A stretch of 21,791 nucleotides of DNA from Alcaligenaceae bacterium UBA6179 (lineage in GTDB: Bacteria; Pseudomonadota; Gammaproteobacteria; Burkholderiales; Burkholderiaceae_B): assembly GCA_002422175.1 (NCBI GenBank), contig DITR01000126.1:1-21791 (forward strand), in the 5' to 3' direction. Numbering within the stretch: the stretch's first letter is position 1; the number at the start of each line of letters is the position of its first letter. A program made the position numbers and the translations under genes. Shown here piece after piece: positions 14,688-21,791 of the stretch. The notes beneath the pieces were generated by a model. It made no database searches, was not told where the DNA came from, and saw only the letters and a program-made list of their open reading frames with translations.

Positions 14688-15655
14688 TGGCCGCAGTTCA
14701 ATCTGTAACGCATAACGTCGTTGAAGTGTTGCTCGCGCAACCACGTGGTTTTTGTGCGGGGGTCGATCGTGCCATTGAAATTGTTGAACAAGCATTGACT
14801 ATTCATGGCCGCCCCATTTATGTTCGCCATGAAATCGTTCACAATCGTTTTGTTGTTGAAGATTTACGCGACAAAGGGGCCGTTTTCGTTAAAGAGCTAG
14901 ACGAAATACCTGCAGGCTGTATCGTGGTGTTTTCAGCGCATGGTGTGTCACAAACCATTCGAGCTGACGCCGAGTCGCGAGGCCTTCGTGTATTTGATGC
15001 CACTTGTCCGCTCGTTACCAAGGTGCACGTTGAAGTATCAAAAATGCGTGCAGCTCAACTTGAAGTCATTATGGTGGGCCATGCCGGCCACCCAGAAGTC
15101 GAGGGTACTTTGGGGCAAGCACAAGACGGCATGTATTTGGTTGAAACGATCGAAGATGTACAAAAACTAGTGGTTAAAGATGCCTCAAAACTGGCTTTTG
15201 TGACCCAAACAACCTTGTCAGTTGATGACGCAAAAAATGTCACTGATGCATTGCGTCAGCGCTTTCCATCTATTGTTGAACCTAAAAAAAGCGATATTTG
15301 TTACGCCACTCAAAACCGTCAAGATGCCGTCAAAATGATGGCGCCACAAAGTGATTTGGTGTTGGTCATTGGTAGCGCCAATAGTTCAAATTCAAATCGT
15401 TTACGTGAAGTGGCAGAGCGTTTGAATGTACCGGCTTATTTAATTGATGGTCCAGAGGCGATAGACCCAGCTTGGTTGGTTGATCGCAAGCGTATTGGTA
15501 TTACTGCAGGGGCTTCTGCACCCGAAGTGTTGGTACAAAGTGTCATTAATCGCTTGAAGACGATGGGTGCCGTTTCAGTTCGACAAATGGAAGGGTTGGT
15601 TGAGCATGTGTCGTTCCCGTTGCCTCGGGGTTTGTCAGAAAAAAAGTCAAAATAA
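14687..15655 (+). CDS. ispH: 4-hydroxy-3-methylbut-2-enyl diphosphate reductase
   Basis: A 322-residue iron-sulfur enzyme, last step of the MEP isoprenoid pathway, reducing HMBPP to IPP and DMAPP. The three cluster cysteines are C23 (RGFCAGVDRAI), C107 (DATCPLV) and C205 (DICYATQNRQ). The catalytic glutamate is E137 in HAGHPEVEGT. The substrate-binding histidines in VRHEIVHN and SAHGVS are present. Its ATG shares one base with the fkpB stop. It ends before a 14-bp tandem repeat and a bidirectional terminator. Confidence 0.98.
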   Translation: MAAVQSVTHNVVEVLLAQPRGFCAGVDRAIEIVEQALTIHGRPIYVRHEIVHNRFVVEDLRDKGAVFVKELDEIPAGCIVVFSAHGVSQTIRADAESRGLRVFDATCPLVTKVHVEVSKMRAAQLEVIMVGHAGHPEVEGTLGQAQDGMYLVETIEDVQKLVVKDASKLAFVTQTTLSVDDAKNVTDALRQRFPSIVEPKKSDICYATQNRQDAVKMMAPQSDLVLVIGSANSSNSNRLREVAERLNVPAYLIDGPEAIDPAWLVDRKRIGITAGASAPEVLVQSVINRLKTMGAVSVRQMEGLVEHVSFPLPRGLSEKKSK

Positions 15656-15689
15656 GGCAATTAGACTACAGGTTGAATTGACTAAAAAA

Positions 15690-15745
15690 TAATACATTGA
15701 AAGTAATATATCGAAAATAATTTATCGAAAATTATTCACTGAAAA
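15690..15745. repeat. Four degenerate 14-bp tandem repeats after ispH
   Basis: Four units with exact 14-nt period: TAATACATTGAAAG, TAATATATCGAAAA, TAATTTATCGAAAA and TTATTCACTGAAAA. Units 2 and 3 differ at one position. They lie 34 nt after the ispH stop and end 2 nt before the terminator stem. No coding potential seen. Confidence 0.75.
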
Positions 15746-15747
15746 TT

Positions 15748-15782
15748 AAAGGGGTTTACTGGAATCGGTAAACCCCTTTTTT
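15748..15782. terminator. Bidirectional terminator between ispH and dctM
   Basis: AAAGGGGTTTAC (15748-15759) and its complement (15768-15779), with an 8-nt loop, are followed by a T-run to 15782 on the plus strand and by TTTAATTTT on the minus strand. The two genes converge here (ispH plus, dctM minus), and this hairpin can end both. Confidence 0.85.
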
Positions 15783-15801
15783 AAACTAACGATTCATGAC
15801 A

Positions 15802-17094
15802 TTACGATGTTGCTTTACCCATAATCAAATCAGGTAAGAACAAGGTAATTTCGGGTACGTAAGTAATGACCATTAAGAAACCCAGCAACACCATCAACCA
15901 AGGCATTGCAGCTTTCACCACGTTCATAATCGGCATACCTGTAATGCCAGACGTCACAAACAAGTTGAGACCAACGGGTGGCGTGATCATGCCGATTTCC
16001 ATGTTCACCACCATGATGATACCCAGGTGAATCGGGTCAATACCCAATTTAACGGCAATGGGAAAGAAAATCGGGGCCAAAATCAAAATGATGGCTGTGG
16101 GTTCCATAAAATTACCCGCAATCAACAAGATAATATTGACCACAACTAAGAACATCCAAGGTTCCATTCCGAAAGCAACGATTTGCTCGGCAATGATCTG
16201 TGGAATACGTTCAGTCGTTAGAACATGTGCAAACAACATGGCGTTGGCAATAATGAACATCAGCATGACAGTCGTTTTTGATGCATCAACAAAAACTTTG
16301 GGTAATTGTTTGATGCTAATGTCACGGTATACGAAAATTGAAATTAACACAGCGTAGACGGCCGCCACGGCAGCCGCTTCAGTCGGGGTGAAAATTCCGC
16401 CGTAAATACCGCCCATGATGATGACGAGTAATAAAAACCCCCAAATGGCATCACGACCAGAAACTAATATTTCTTTCCAAGTGGCAAAAGGTAATGCGGG
16501 TAATTTTTTTACACGTGCAGCAATGTAAATCGTAACCATTAAAGCGAGGGCTAATACAATAGCGGGCACAACACCAGCAATAAAGATACGACCTACTGAC
16601 ACTTCTGTGACTGATGCATAAACCACCATCACAATTGAGGGTGGCATCAAAATACCTAAGGTGCCTGCATTACACAACACACCTGCAGCAAAGTTTTGGG
16701 TGTAGCCGGCTTTCACCATGCCCGCAATCATGATTGAACCAATGGCGACTACCGTTGCGGGTGAAGAACCTGATACGGCGGCAAAAAAGGTACAGGCCAG
16801 GACTGCTGCGATGGCTAACCCACCACGAATATGACCGACACAAGACACGGCAAACCGAATCAAGCGTTTGGCCACCCCACCTGTTGACATCATGGCCCCG
16901 CCTAAAATAAAGAAGGGTATGGCTATTAATGTGTAATGCTCTGAGGTTTCAAATAACTTTAATGACAGTGAAGCCAGTGAGTCACTACCAAAAAAGATAA
17001 TGGTCAATATGCTTGATAAACCGAGTGCTATGGCGATCGGCATACCTAAAAACATAAAGCCGAATAAAAGAATGAAGAGGGAAAATGTACTCAT
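15802..17094 (-). CDS. dctM: TRAP transporter large permease subunit DctM
   Basis: A 430-residue inner-membrane protein with roughly 12 hydrophobic segments, the ion-coupled transport subunit of a TRAP system. Signatures include FGFMFLGMPIAIALGLSS near the start, FFAAVSGSSPATVVAIGSIM, GVLCNAGTLGILMPPSIVMVVY, GGIFTPTEAAAVA and MITPPVGLNLFVTSGI, all typical of DctM (both the SGSSPATV and the TPPVG loops). Its ATG overlaps the dctQ stop by ATGA, so the pair is translationally coupled. Ends at a hairpin shared with ispH. Confidence 0.96.
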   Translation of the reverse strand: MSTFSLFILLFGFMFLGMPIAIALGLSSILTIIFFGSDSLASLSLKLFETSEHYTLIAIPFFILGGAMMSTGGVAKRLIRFAVSCVGHIRGGLAIAAVLACTFFAAVSGSSPATVVAIGSIMIAGMVKAGYTQNFAAGVLCNAGTLGILMPPSIVMVVYASVTEVSVGRIFIAGVVPAIVLALALMVTIYIAARVKKLPALPFATWKEILVSGRDAIWGFLLLVIIMGGIYGGIFTPTEAAAVAAVYAVLISIFVYRDISIKQLPKVFVDASKTTVMLMFIIANAMLFAHVLTTERIPQIIAEQIVAFGMEPWMFLVVVNIILLIAGNFMEPTAIILILAPIFFPIAVKLGIDPIHLGIIMVVNMEIGMITPPVGLNLFVTSGITGMPIMNVVKAAMPWLMVLLGFLMVITYVPEITLFLPDLIMGKATS

Positions 17095-17642
17095 TTTTGA
17101 TTTCCCTTTGCAAGTGGTGAAGACGGTGCAAAAGCGTTGATGGCCTCTTGTGCCTCGTCAACTAATTCAATGTTGTATTGTTTTCTTTGTATTAGCCTGA
17201 TCAAGACCTGCGTAAAGCGAATGAAAATCAGGGCAAAACTAAACGGCATGATAGCGCGAGGTATCCATTGTGGTAGCCAGCCAATGTCTTGTGACAGCAG
17301 GCCAATATCCATAATCTTATGAACGTAAACGGTGGCGCCATAACAAACAATGGCGGCATAAAGCATGCAAAGTAGCGTTGCGACAATTGCAAAAAAGCGT
17401 TGACGTTCTAGAGGAAATTTTTTCACAAACACATCAACACCAATGTGTGCACCCGAACGAATGCCCCAAGCGGCACCTAAAAAGATCATCCACGCAAATA
17501 AGAAAGTGGTCAATTCAAAAGACCAATCAATACTTGATTCAAGTACATATCTGAAGAAAACGTTGATTGCCGTCAGCAGTGTCATGCCAGCTAGTAGCGA
17601 GGCAATCAAATATTCTTCAAAATGATTTATAAAGTTTTTCAT
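17091..17642 (-). CDS. dctQ: TRAP transporter small permease subunit DctQ
   Basis: A 183-residue membrane protein with four hydrophobic segments. Typical motifs are NVFFRYVLESSIDWSFELTTFLFAWMIFLGAAWGIRSGAHIGVDVF and, later, the WIPRAIMPFSFALIFIRF segment. DctQ pairs with DctM to form the membrane complex. The ATG at 17642 has no Shine-Dalgarno in the usual window: a 10-bp hairpin ends 7 nt before it, and an AGGA lies just upstream of the hairpin. See the hairpin entry. Confidence 0.94.
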   Translation of the reverse strand: MKNFINHFEEYLIASLLAGMTLLTAINVFFRYVLESSIDWSFELTTFLFAWMIFLGAAWGIRSGAHIGVDVFVKKFPLERQRFFAIVATLLCMLYAAIVCYGATVYVHKIMDIGLLSQDIGWLPQWIPRAIMPFSFALIFIRFTQVLIRLIQRKQYNIELVDEAQEAINAFAPSSPLAKGNQK

Positions 17643-17649
17643 CAGTAAA

Positions 17650-17674
17650 AAGGGTGCGTGATAAACGCACCCTT
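17650..17674 (-). terminator. Terminator-like hairpin between dctP and dctQ
   Basis: On the minus strand, AAGGGTGCGT (17674-17665), a 5-nt loop, and ACGCACCCTT (17659-17650) form a perfect 10-bp stem followed by a T-run and then the dctQ ATG. It resembles an intrinsic terminator or attenuator and could let dctP be made in excess over dctQM, as is common for binding-protein transporters. An AGGA (17679-17676) sits one base before the stem. Confidence 0.7.
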
Positions 17675-17699
17675 ATCCTATAGGTTTATATCAATAAAA

Positions 17700-18695
17700 T
17701 TACTGCTTGTTAGCGGCTTGTGCAGCTTGGATGTTGGCTTGACCAATATCAGCTTCGAATTTTTTCCAAACAGGTTCCATAGCGGCTTGCCATGCTTTTT
17801 GTTGCTCTGGCGTTAATTGAACTACTTTGGCTTTGTTGTCAGAAACGACTTTTGCTTTAGCTTCCTGGTTCTTCTCTTCAGCAATTGAATTGCCGTAAAT
17901 GGTTGCTTCAAGCATAGCTTCTTCTAAACCAAGGCGAACTTTAGGTGAAAGTTTGTCCCAAAAGCCTTTATTTGCGACAACCATATAGTCAATAACGCCG
18001 TGGTTTGTTTCAAGAATGGTGTCTTGAACTTCGTGAAACTTCTTTGAGTAAATGTTTGACCAGGTGTTTTCTTGACCATCAACCACACCCGTTTGTAAGC
18101 CTTGGTAGACCTCTGCAAAAGCCATTTTTTGTGGGCTTGCACCGAGTTGTTTAAATTGCGCTTCAAGCACATCTGACGCTTGAATGCGGAATTTTTGACC
18201 TTTCACACTTTCAGGTAACAAAATAGACTTATTTGAAGACAATTGCTTAGCACCATTGTGCCAATAAGCTAAACCTGTAAGGCCTTTATTTTCCATAGAC
18301 TTAAGCAGGGCTTGACCTTGTGGGCTGGCTTGAAAGCGGTCAACCGCTGCGGTGTCGTTAAACAAGAAAGGTAAATCATAAATTGCAAGTTGTTTGGTGT
18401 ACCGGTCAAACTTTGAAAGTGATGGGGCGATTAACTGCACGTCACCAAGCAGCAACGCCTCAAGCTCTTTAGAATCACCAAACAACTGTGAGTTAGGGAA
18501 TACTTCCACCACGACTAAGCCGGGCAACTTTTTCTCTGCCAATTCTTTAAATTTCATAGCAGCCAGACCCTTAGGGGTATTGTCTGCAACCACGTGGCTA
18601 AATTTAATCACGACAGGCTTGTCTTGAGCCTGGGCGGGCGACATCGCTAAAGCCACGGCGCACAATGCAATAGTTGAAAGGGTTTTACGTATCAT
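17700..18695 (-). CDS. dctP: TRAP transporter substrate-binding protein DctP (C4-dicarboxylate type)
   Basis: A 331-residue periplasmic binding protein. The ATG at 18695 (MIRKTLSTIALC...) has an AGAGG at 7-nt spacing and gives a clean Sec signal peptide with likely cleavage after AQA at residue 23. The frame extends 26 residues further upstream, but that part is non-signal-like. Mature blocks FSHVVADNTPKG, SQLFGDSKELEALLLGDVQ, YWHNGAKQLSSNK, GQKFRIQASDV (R170 is the family's carboxylate-binding arginine), FAEVYQGLQTGVVDGQENTWSN and NHGVIDYMVV are those of dicarboxylate-type DctP, so succinate, malate or fumarate is the expected ligand. Other organic acids are possible. Confidence 0.94.
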   Translation of the reverse strand: MIRKTLSTIALCAVALAMSPAQAQDKPVVIKFSHVVADNTPKGLAAMKFKELAEKKLPGLVVVEVFPNSQLFGDSKELEALLLGDVQLIAPSLSKFDRYTKQLAIYDLPFLFNDTAAVDRFQASPQGQALLKSMENKGLTGLAYWHNGAKQLSSNKSILLPESVKGQKFRIQASDVLEAQFKQLGASPQKMAFAEVYQGLQTGVVDGQENTWSNIYSKKFHEVQDTILETNHGVIDYMVVANKGFWDKLSPKVRLGLEEAMLEATIYGNSIAEEKNQEAKAKVVSDNKAKVVQLTPEQQKAWQAAMEPVWKKFEADIGQANIQAAQAANKQ

Positions 18696-19007
18696 CTTGA
18701 AACCTCTAAATGTATTAAATTGTAAAAAAAAGATAAAAAATGGAACTTTTATAAGTTTAGCCAACATACGCACTTAGCATCTCAGGGAAAGCCCTGCATT
18801 TGAGTTCACATTTTAAAAAACCTGACTTTTGATAGGCGCTGGGTAAGCTAAGGGTAATTCATTAGGTTTATGTAAAGAGGATGAAAAAAAGGGATGAAAA
18901 AAGCGTCATAAAAATGACGCTTTAAACTCATATTATCGTGAGGAATGGGGTGAAAATTTGCCACTTATATTGTCAAATGTTCTTGAGGGCTTACTGCCCA
19001 ACTAACC
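18696..19007. other. 312-bp non-coding gap between the dehalogenase and dctP
   Basis: Both flanking genes run on the minus strand. The gap holds the terminator at 18900-18923, a small hairpin GGGC...GCCC (18987-18999) and a short CAGGG...CCCTG hairpin (18783-18796). The dctP promoter must lie at about 18720-18890. There is a TATAAA on the minus strand at about 18748-18753, but no matching -35 and no sigma54-type GG-N10-GC site that I can find. Confidence 0.6.
18900..18923 (-). terminator. Intrinsic terminator after the haloacid dehalogenase gene
   Basis: AAAGCGTCAT (18900-18909), a 4-nt AAAA loop, and ATGACGCTTT (18914-18923). On the minus strand the stem is followed by a run of Ts. It lies 84 nt after the dehalogenase stop, so this gene and dctPQM are probably separate units. 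Confidence 0.8.
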
Positions 19008-19724
19008 TTAATTCGCGGGTTGCAGAACGGTAAGCACATCATTTAAATTCGATCCTGTGTAATGGGGTTGTGCACCAATTGTTTCAAACGGTAAGTCTTG
19101 CCTATTGACCCAAAACGTTTTGAATCCAAACCAACCGGCACCGATAATGTCCCAAGCGTTACTCGAGACAAAAAGCACCTCATTTTTATTAAATGGTTGA
19201 CCGTGGCTGAGTAAAGTTTTTTCGACAAGCCTATAGCTTTCGGGTGCCGTTTTAAACAATCGTACCGTGTCAACTGAAATAACGTGATCTAGGCATTCTG
19301 TCATGCAGGCGTTGTCAACGGCAGACGCCAGCATATCAGGGCTCCCATTCGACAAAATAGCTGTCGTAAGCCCAGCTTCTTTAATTTTTTGCAGAACGGC
19401 TAAATTTTCAGGAAAGGCTGTTAGCTGGTCATATTGCGCCATTAAAAGGTCCATGTCGCTGATCTTATAATTCAGTTTTAAACGCTTTAACGAAAATTCA
19501 AGTGCCCGTCTGGTGATTTCCCTGAAGGGTAGATAGTATTGACTGCCTTGTGGGTTGTGCGGGTCAGACTGCGTGATCAAGCGGGTATATTCAATTTGCT
19601 TATCACGCCAAAGGGAAGCAATTGCTGCCCCTTGACCTTGAAAAGTATTTTCAGCTAAGGCTTGAATGGCATATACATTAAATAAAGTGCCATATGCATC
19701 GAAAACAACGGCTTTAAATAGCAT
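19008..19724 (-). CDS. (S)-2-haloacid dehalogenase, type II (HAD superfamily)
   Basis: A 238-residue enzyme expected to hydrolyse L-2-haloacids such as 2-chloropropionate or chloroacetate to hydroxy acids. All the L-DEX catalytic positions can be matched: nucleophile D9 and T13 (FDAYGTLF), R40 (SLWRDKQ), S125 (LSNGS), K158 and Y164 (FKTAPESY), S188, N189 and D192 (SSNAWD). The SSNAWD motif separates this type from HAD phosphatases. The usual proline after the lysine (YKP) is a threonine here. The ATG at 19724 is preceded by GGGGA; the frame extends to 19757 without a Shine-Dalgarno. The true substrate may be a natural organic acid derivative. Confidence 0.88.
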   Translation of the reverse strand: MLFKAVVFDAYGTLFNVYAIQALAENTFQGQGAAIASLWRDKQIEYTRLITQSDPHNPQGSQYYLPFREITRRALEFSLKRLKLNYKISDMDLLMAQYDQLTAFPENLAVLQKIKEAGLTTAILSNGSPDMLASAVDNACMTECLDHVISVDTVRLFKTAPESYRLVEKTLLSHGQPFNKNEVLFVSSNAWDIIGAGWFGFKTFWVNRQDLPFETIGAQPHYTGSNLNDVLTVLQPAN

Positions 19725-19764
19725 TGACTTCCCCGCTAAAAGATTGAATGTAATCATTTAAAGT

Positions 19765-19779
19765 TATTCTTTGAGAATA
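19765..19779. repeat. Inverted repeat between the dehalogenase and kup
   Basis: TATTCT, a 3-nt spacer and AGAATA form a perfect 6-bp inverted repeat in the 117-bp divergent promoter region. It may be an operator for either gene. Too short to rule out chance. Confidence 0.3.
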
Positions 19780-19841
19780 GCTTAGTTATCTTCTGTGGTG
19801 AGCTTAAAAATCGAGTGAAACAGTGCTGAAGGGAGTAAATA

Positions 19842-21713
19842 TTGAATATACCTAAAAAGTCCACGGGCTACGCACTGGTGCTTGGCGCTTTAGGGGTCGT
19901 CTTTGGTGATATTGGCACGAGTCCCTTATATGCTTTTGAAGCTGTGTTTGTCGACACCTTGCATCCCGTTGCCATTACGCCAGAAAATATCTATGGCGTA
20001 CTTTCTCTGTTTATCTGGTCATTGATTCTAATCGTCACGTTAAAGTACGTATTCTTTATCATGCGTTTTGATAACGGGGGTGAGGGTGGCATTGTTGCCT
20101 TGATGACTTTGCTTTTGAATAAAGCCGGCAATCATAGCGCCCTGCGTCGCGGGTTTATGCCACTCGGTTTACTCGGTGCAGCGCTCTTTTATGGTGACGG
20201 CATTATTACCCCTGCGATTTCTGTGGTGTCGGCGGTCGAGGGCCTTGAAACGATTTCACCGACGCTGAGTCCCTACGTCATACCCGTGTCTTTATTCGTG
20301 TTGATTTCTTTGTTTGTTTTTCAAAGACAAGGTACTGAACGCATCACCAAACTGTTTGGCCCCACGATGCTGGTTTGGTTTTTGGTCATTGCCCTCATGG
20401 GCGTGCATGCGATCTTTCAAAACACCGACGTTTTGCAAGCTATCAATCCTATCTATGTTATTCATTTTGTACAGACTGAATCACGCCTCAGTTTTTTTGT
20501 ACTCGGTGCAGTTGTCTTGTGCATGACCGGTGCCGAAGCACTTTATGCAGATATGGGGCATTTTGGAGCAAGTCCTATTCGACGCGCCTGGATTCGCTTG
20601 GTGTTTCCAGCTCTTGTGCTGAACTATCTGGGACAAGGCGCTTTGGTCTTGCAATCACCAGAAAATACACACAATATTTTTTTCCGAATGGCACCTGAGT
20701 GGGCATTGCACGGCTTGGTCATCCTCGCCACCTTTGCCACCGTCGTTGCCTCGCAAGCTGTTATTTCTGGTGTATTTTCCATGACACAACAACTTATTCA
20801 GTTGCGCGTCATTCCCCGCATGCGCGTGGTTCACACTTCCGAGCACGTGTCAGGTCAGGTTTATTTGCCGGCGGTCAATTGGTTGATGCTTGCGTTGGTT
20901 ATTGCAGTCGTACTTTACTTTCAATCGTCCAATGCCATGGGTGCTGCCTACGGCATTGCCGTAACGGGCACCATGTTGGTCACAGACTTTTTTGCCCTTG
21001 CTGTTGTGATTCATTTGCGGCGTTGGCCCTTGCTGATCGCCATGCTCGTTATCCTCCCTTTTATGATCATTGACGGTCTTTTTTTGGCGGCCAACACGCT
21101 AAAATTTGTTAATGGTGGTTGGTTTACGGTCAGTTTCTCGTTACTGGTCTTGCTCGTCATCATGACGTGGTTACGCGGAGTGAGCAGTATTAAGTCTTAT
21201 GAGATGATGCATAGTCAACAATTAAGCAACTTTGTTAATAATTTAGCTGTACTCAAACCGTATCGAAGTAAAGGTACTGCCGTATGCTTGACGAGTGATG
21301 AGCAGATCGCACCCATGGCGCTCGTGCTGATGGCTGAGCGTTTGCATGCGATACAAACGAAAGTCATTTGTCTAAACGTTAATATCGCAGAAGTTCCGCT
21401 GGTGCATGAAGACCAACGGCATACTATGCAAGATATGGGTCAAGGTATCTACATCATCATTTTAAAATATGGCTACAGAGATCAAATCAACTTGCCCAAC
21501 GAGCTTGCTAAACTCTTTCCAACAGACGCCACCATTGACCACTATGGCTACATTATTAACCGGTGGTCAATCGAAGTTGCTCGCGGTGCTGGCTGGGCTG
21601 TTTGGCGAAAGAGACTATTCGCTCTACTACTGCGCAACGCCACCCCGCAAGCTCGCATGTTCGACCTGCCACCCGACAGAGTGATCGAAATCGGGACGAG
21701 GTTAATTTTATAA
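19842..21713 (+). CDS. kup: Potassium transport system protein Kup
   Basis: A 623-residue inner-membrane K+/H+ symporter. It has about 12 membrane segments in the first 450 residues and a soluble C-terminal domain. The N-terminal LGVVFGDIGTSPLYAFEAVF, then DNGGEGGIVALMTLL, FYGDGIITPAISVVSAVEGL, MTGAEALYADMGHFG and NYLGQGALVL are all Kup signatures, including the acidic and glycine residues used for K+ passage. Length matches the family (about 622). The start is TTG at 19842 with GGGAG at 19831-19835 and 6-nt spacing; no better ATG exists. Divergent from the dehalogenase gene. The 53 nt after its stop hold no clear terminator. Confidence 0.97.
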   Translation: MNIPKKSTGYALVLGALGVVFGDIGTSPLYAFEAVFVDTLHPVAITPENIYGVLSLFIWSLILIVTLKYVFFIMRFDNGGEGGIVALMTLLLNKAGNHSALRRGFMPLGLLGAALFYGDGIITPAISVVSAVEGLETISPTLSPYVIPVSLFVLISLFVFQRQGTERITKLFGPTMLVWFLVIALMGVHAIFQNTDVLQAINPIYVIHFVQTESRLSFFVLGAVVLCMTGAEALYADMGHFGASPIRRAWIRLVFPALVLNYLGQGALVLQSPENTHNIFFRMAPEWALHGLVILATFATVVASQAVISGVFSMTQQLIQLRVIPRMRVVHTSEHVSGQVYLPAVNWLMLALVIAVVLYFQSSNAMGAAYGIAVTGTMLVTDFFALAVVIHLRRWPLLIAMLVILPFMIIDGLFLAANTLKFVNGGWFTVSFSLLVLLVIMTWLRGVSSIKSYEMMHSQQLSNFVNNLAVLKPYRSKGTAVCLTSDEQIAPMALVLMAERLHAIQTKVICLNVNIAEVPLVHEDQRHTMQDMGQGIYIIILKYGYRDQINLPNELAKLFPTDATIDHYGYIINRWSIEVARGAGWAVWRKRLFALLLRNATPQARMFDLPPDRVIEIGTRLIL

Positions 21714-21766
21714 ACTCGCCGCATCATTAAAGGGGTAGTGCCAGAAATTAATCTTAAATAGAGAGG

Positions 21767-21791
21767 TGGTGCCGATGATCGGAATCGAACT
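21767..21791 (-). tRNA. 3' end of a tRNA, probably tRNA-Thr (cut by window edge)
   Basis: On the minus strand the sequence ends with a T-arm (TTCGATT loop and CCGAT 3' stem), a 7-nt acceptor strand CATCGGC, A73 and an encoded CCA. The implied acceptor 5' strand is GCCGATG, typical of threonine tRNAs, but the anticodon lies outside the window, so the isotype is a guess. Confidence 0.75.

Noticed and set aside
15690..15745. The 14-bp repeats as a CRISPR array
   Set aside because: The units are contiguous, degenerate and too short, with no spacers and no cas genes nearby.
20699..21073. A 124-codon open frame inside kup on the same strand
   Set aside because: It is out of frame with a full-length, clearly conserved kup and encodes a His/Cys/Arg-rich peptide typical of a frame shadow.
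21714..21791. tRNA 3' end beside kup as an integration site of a mobile element
   Set aside because: No integrase, direct repeat of the tRNA end or foreign genes lie on the kup side within this window; the other side is not visible.

Overview
This 21.8-kb window reads as an ordinary stretch of a betaproteobacterial chromosome, most likely Burkholderiales. The evidence is the gene content and order: rpmB-rpmG next to leuS-lptE-holA-proA-hemJ; radC divergent from fkpB-ispH; a BktB-type thiolase; and HemJ in place of HemG/HemY. Base composition is moderate (mid-40s % GC by eye), lower than classic Burkholderia, Bordetella or Ralstonia, so a lower-GC relative is plausible. The genus cannot be fixed from the sequence alone.

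Left half (1-10.45 kb, all minus strand). From upstream to downstream the genes are rpmB, rpmG, leuS, lptE, holA, proA, hemJ, a THUMP-domain rRNA methyltransferase, an RDD membrane protein, a gamma-carbonic-anhydrase-like protein, and Hsp33 cut by the window edge. rpmB-rpmG has its own promoter and ends at a strong hairpin, and leuS probably restarts from a promoter just below it. From leuS to the gamma-CA gene the genes are tightly packed (short gaps or overlaps) and probably largely co-transcribed. They cover translation, LPS export, replication, proline synthesis, haem synthesis and rRNA modification.

Middle (10.7-15.7 kb). cfa (cyclopropane fatty acid synthase, TTG start) and a bktB-like thiolase run on the plus strand and end at a long hairpin terminator. 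radC then lies on the minus strand, divergent from a translationally coupled fkpB-ispH pair on the plus strand. A four-unit degenerate 14-bp tandem repeat and a bidirectional terminator separate ispH from the TRAP genes.

Right part (15.8-21.8 kb). A complete C4-dicarboxylate-type TRAP transporter (dctP-dctQ-dctM, minus strand) lies downstream of a type II 2-haloacid dehalogenase on the same strand, with an intrinsic terminator between them. Divergent from the dehalogenase is the potassium transporter gene kup (TTG start). The right edge cuts into the 3' end of a tRNA on the minus strand.

I found no mobile element, CRISPR array, prophage, toxin-antitoxin or defence cassette, and no clear previously undescribed system. 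The signals most worth a second look are small and non-coding. The best is a hairpin between dctP and dctQ that could act as a terminator and could also bridge a distant Shine-Dalgarno to the dctQ start. Others are the 14-bp tandem repeat after ispH and the haloacid dehalogenase beside a carboxylate TRAP transporter.
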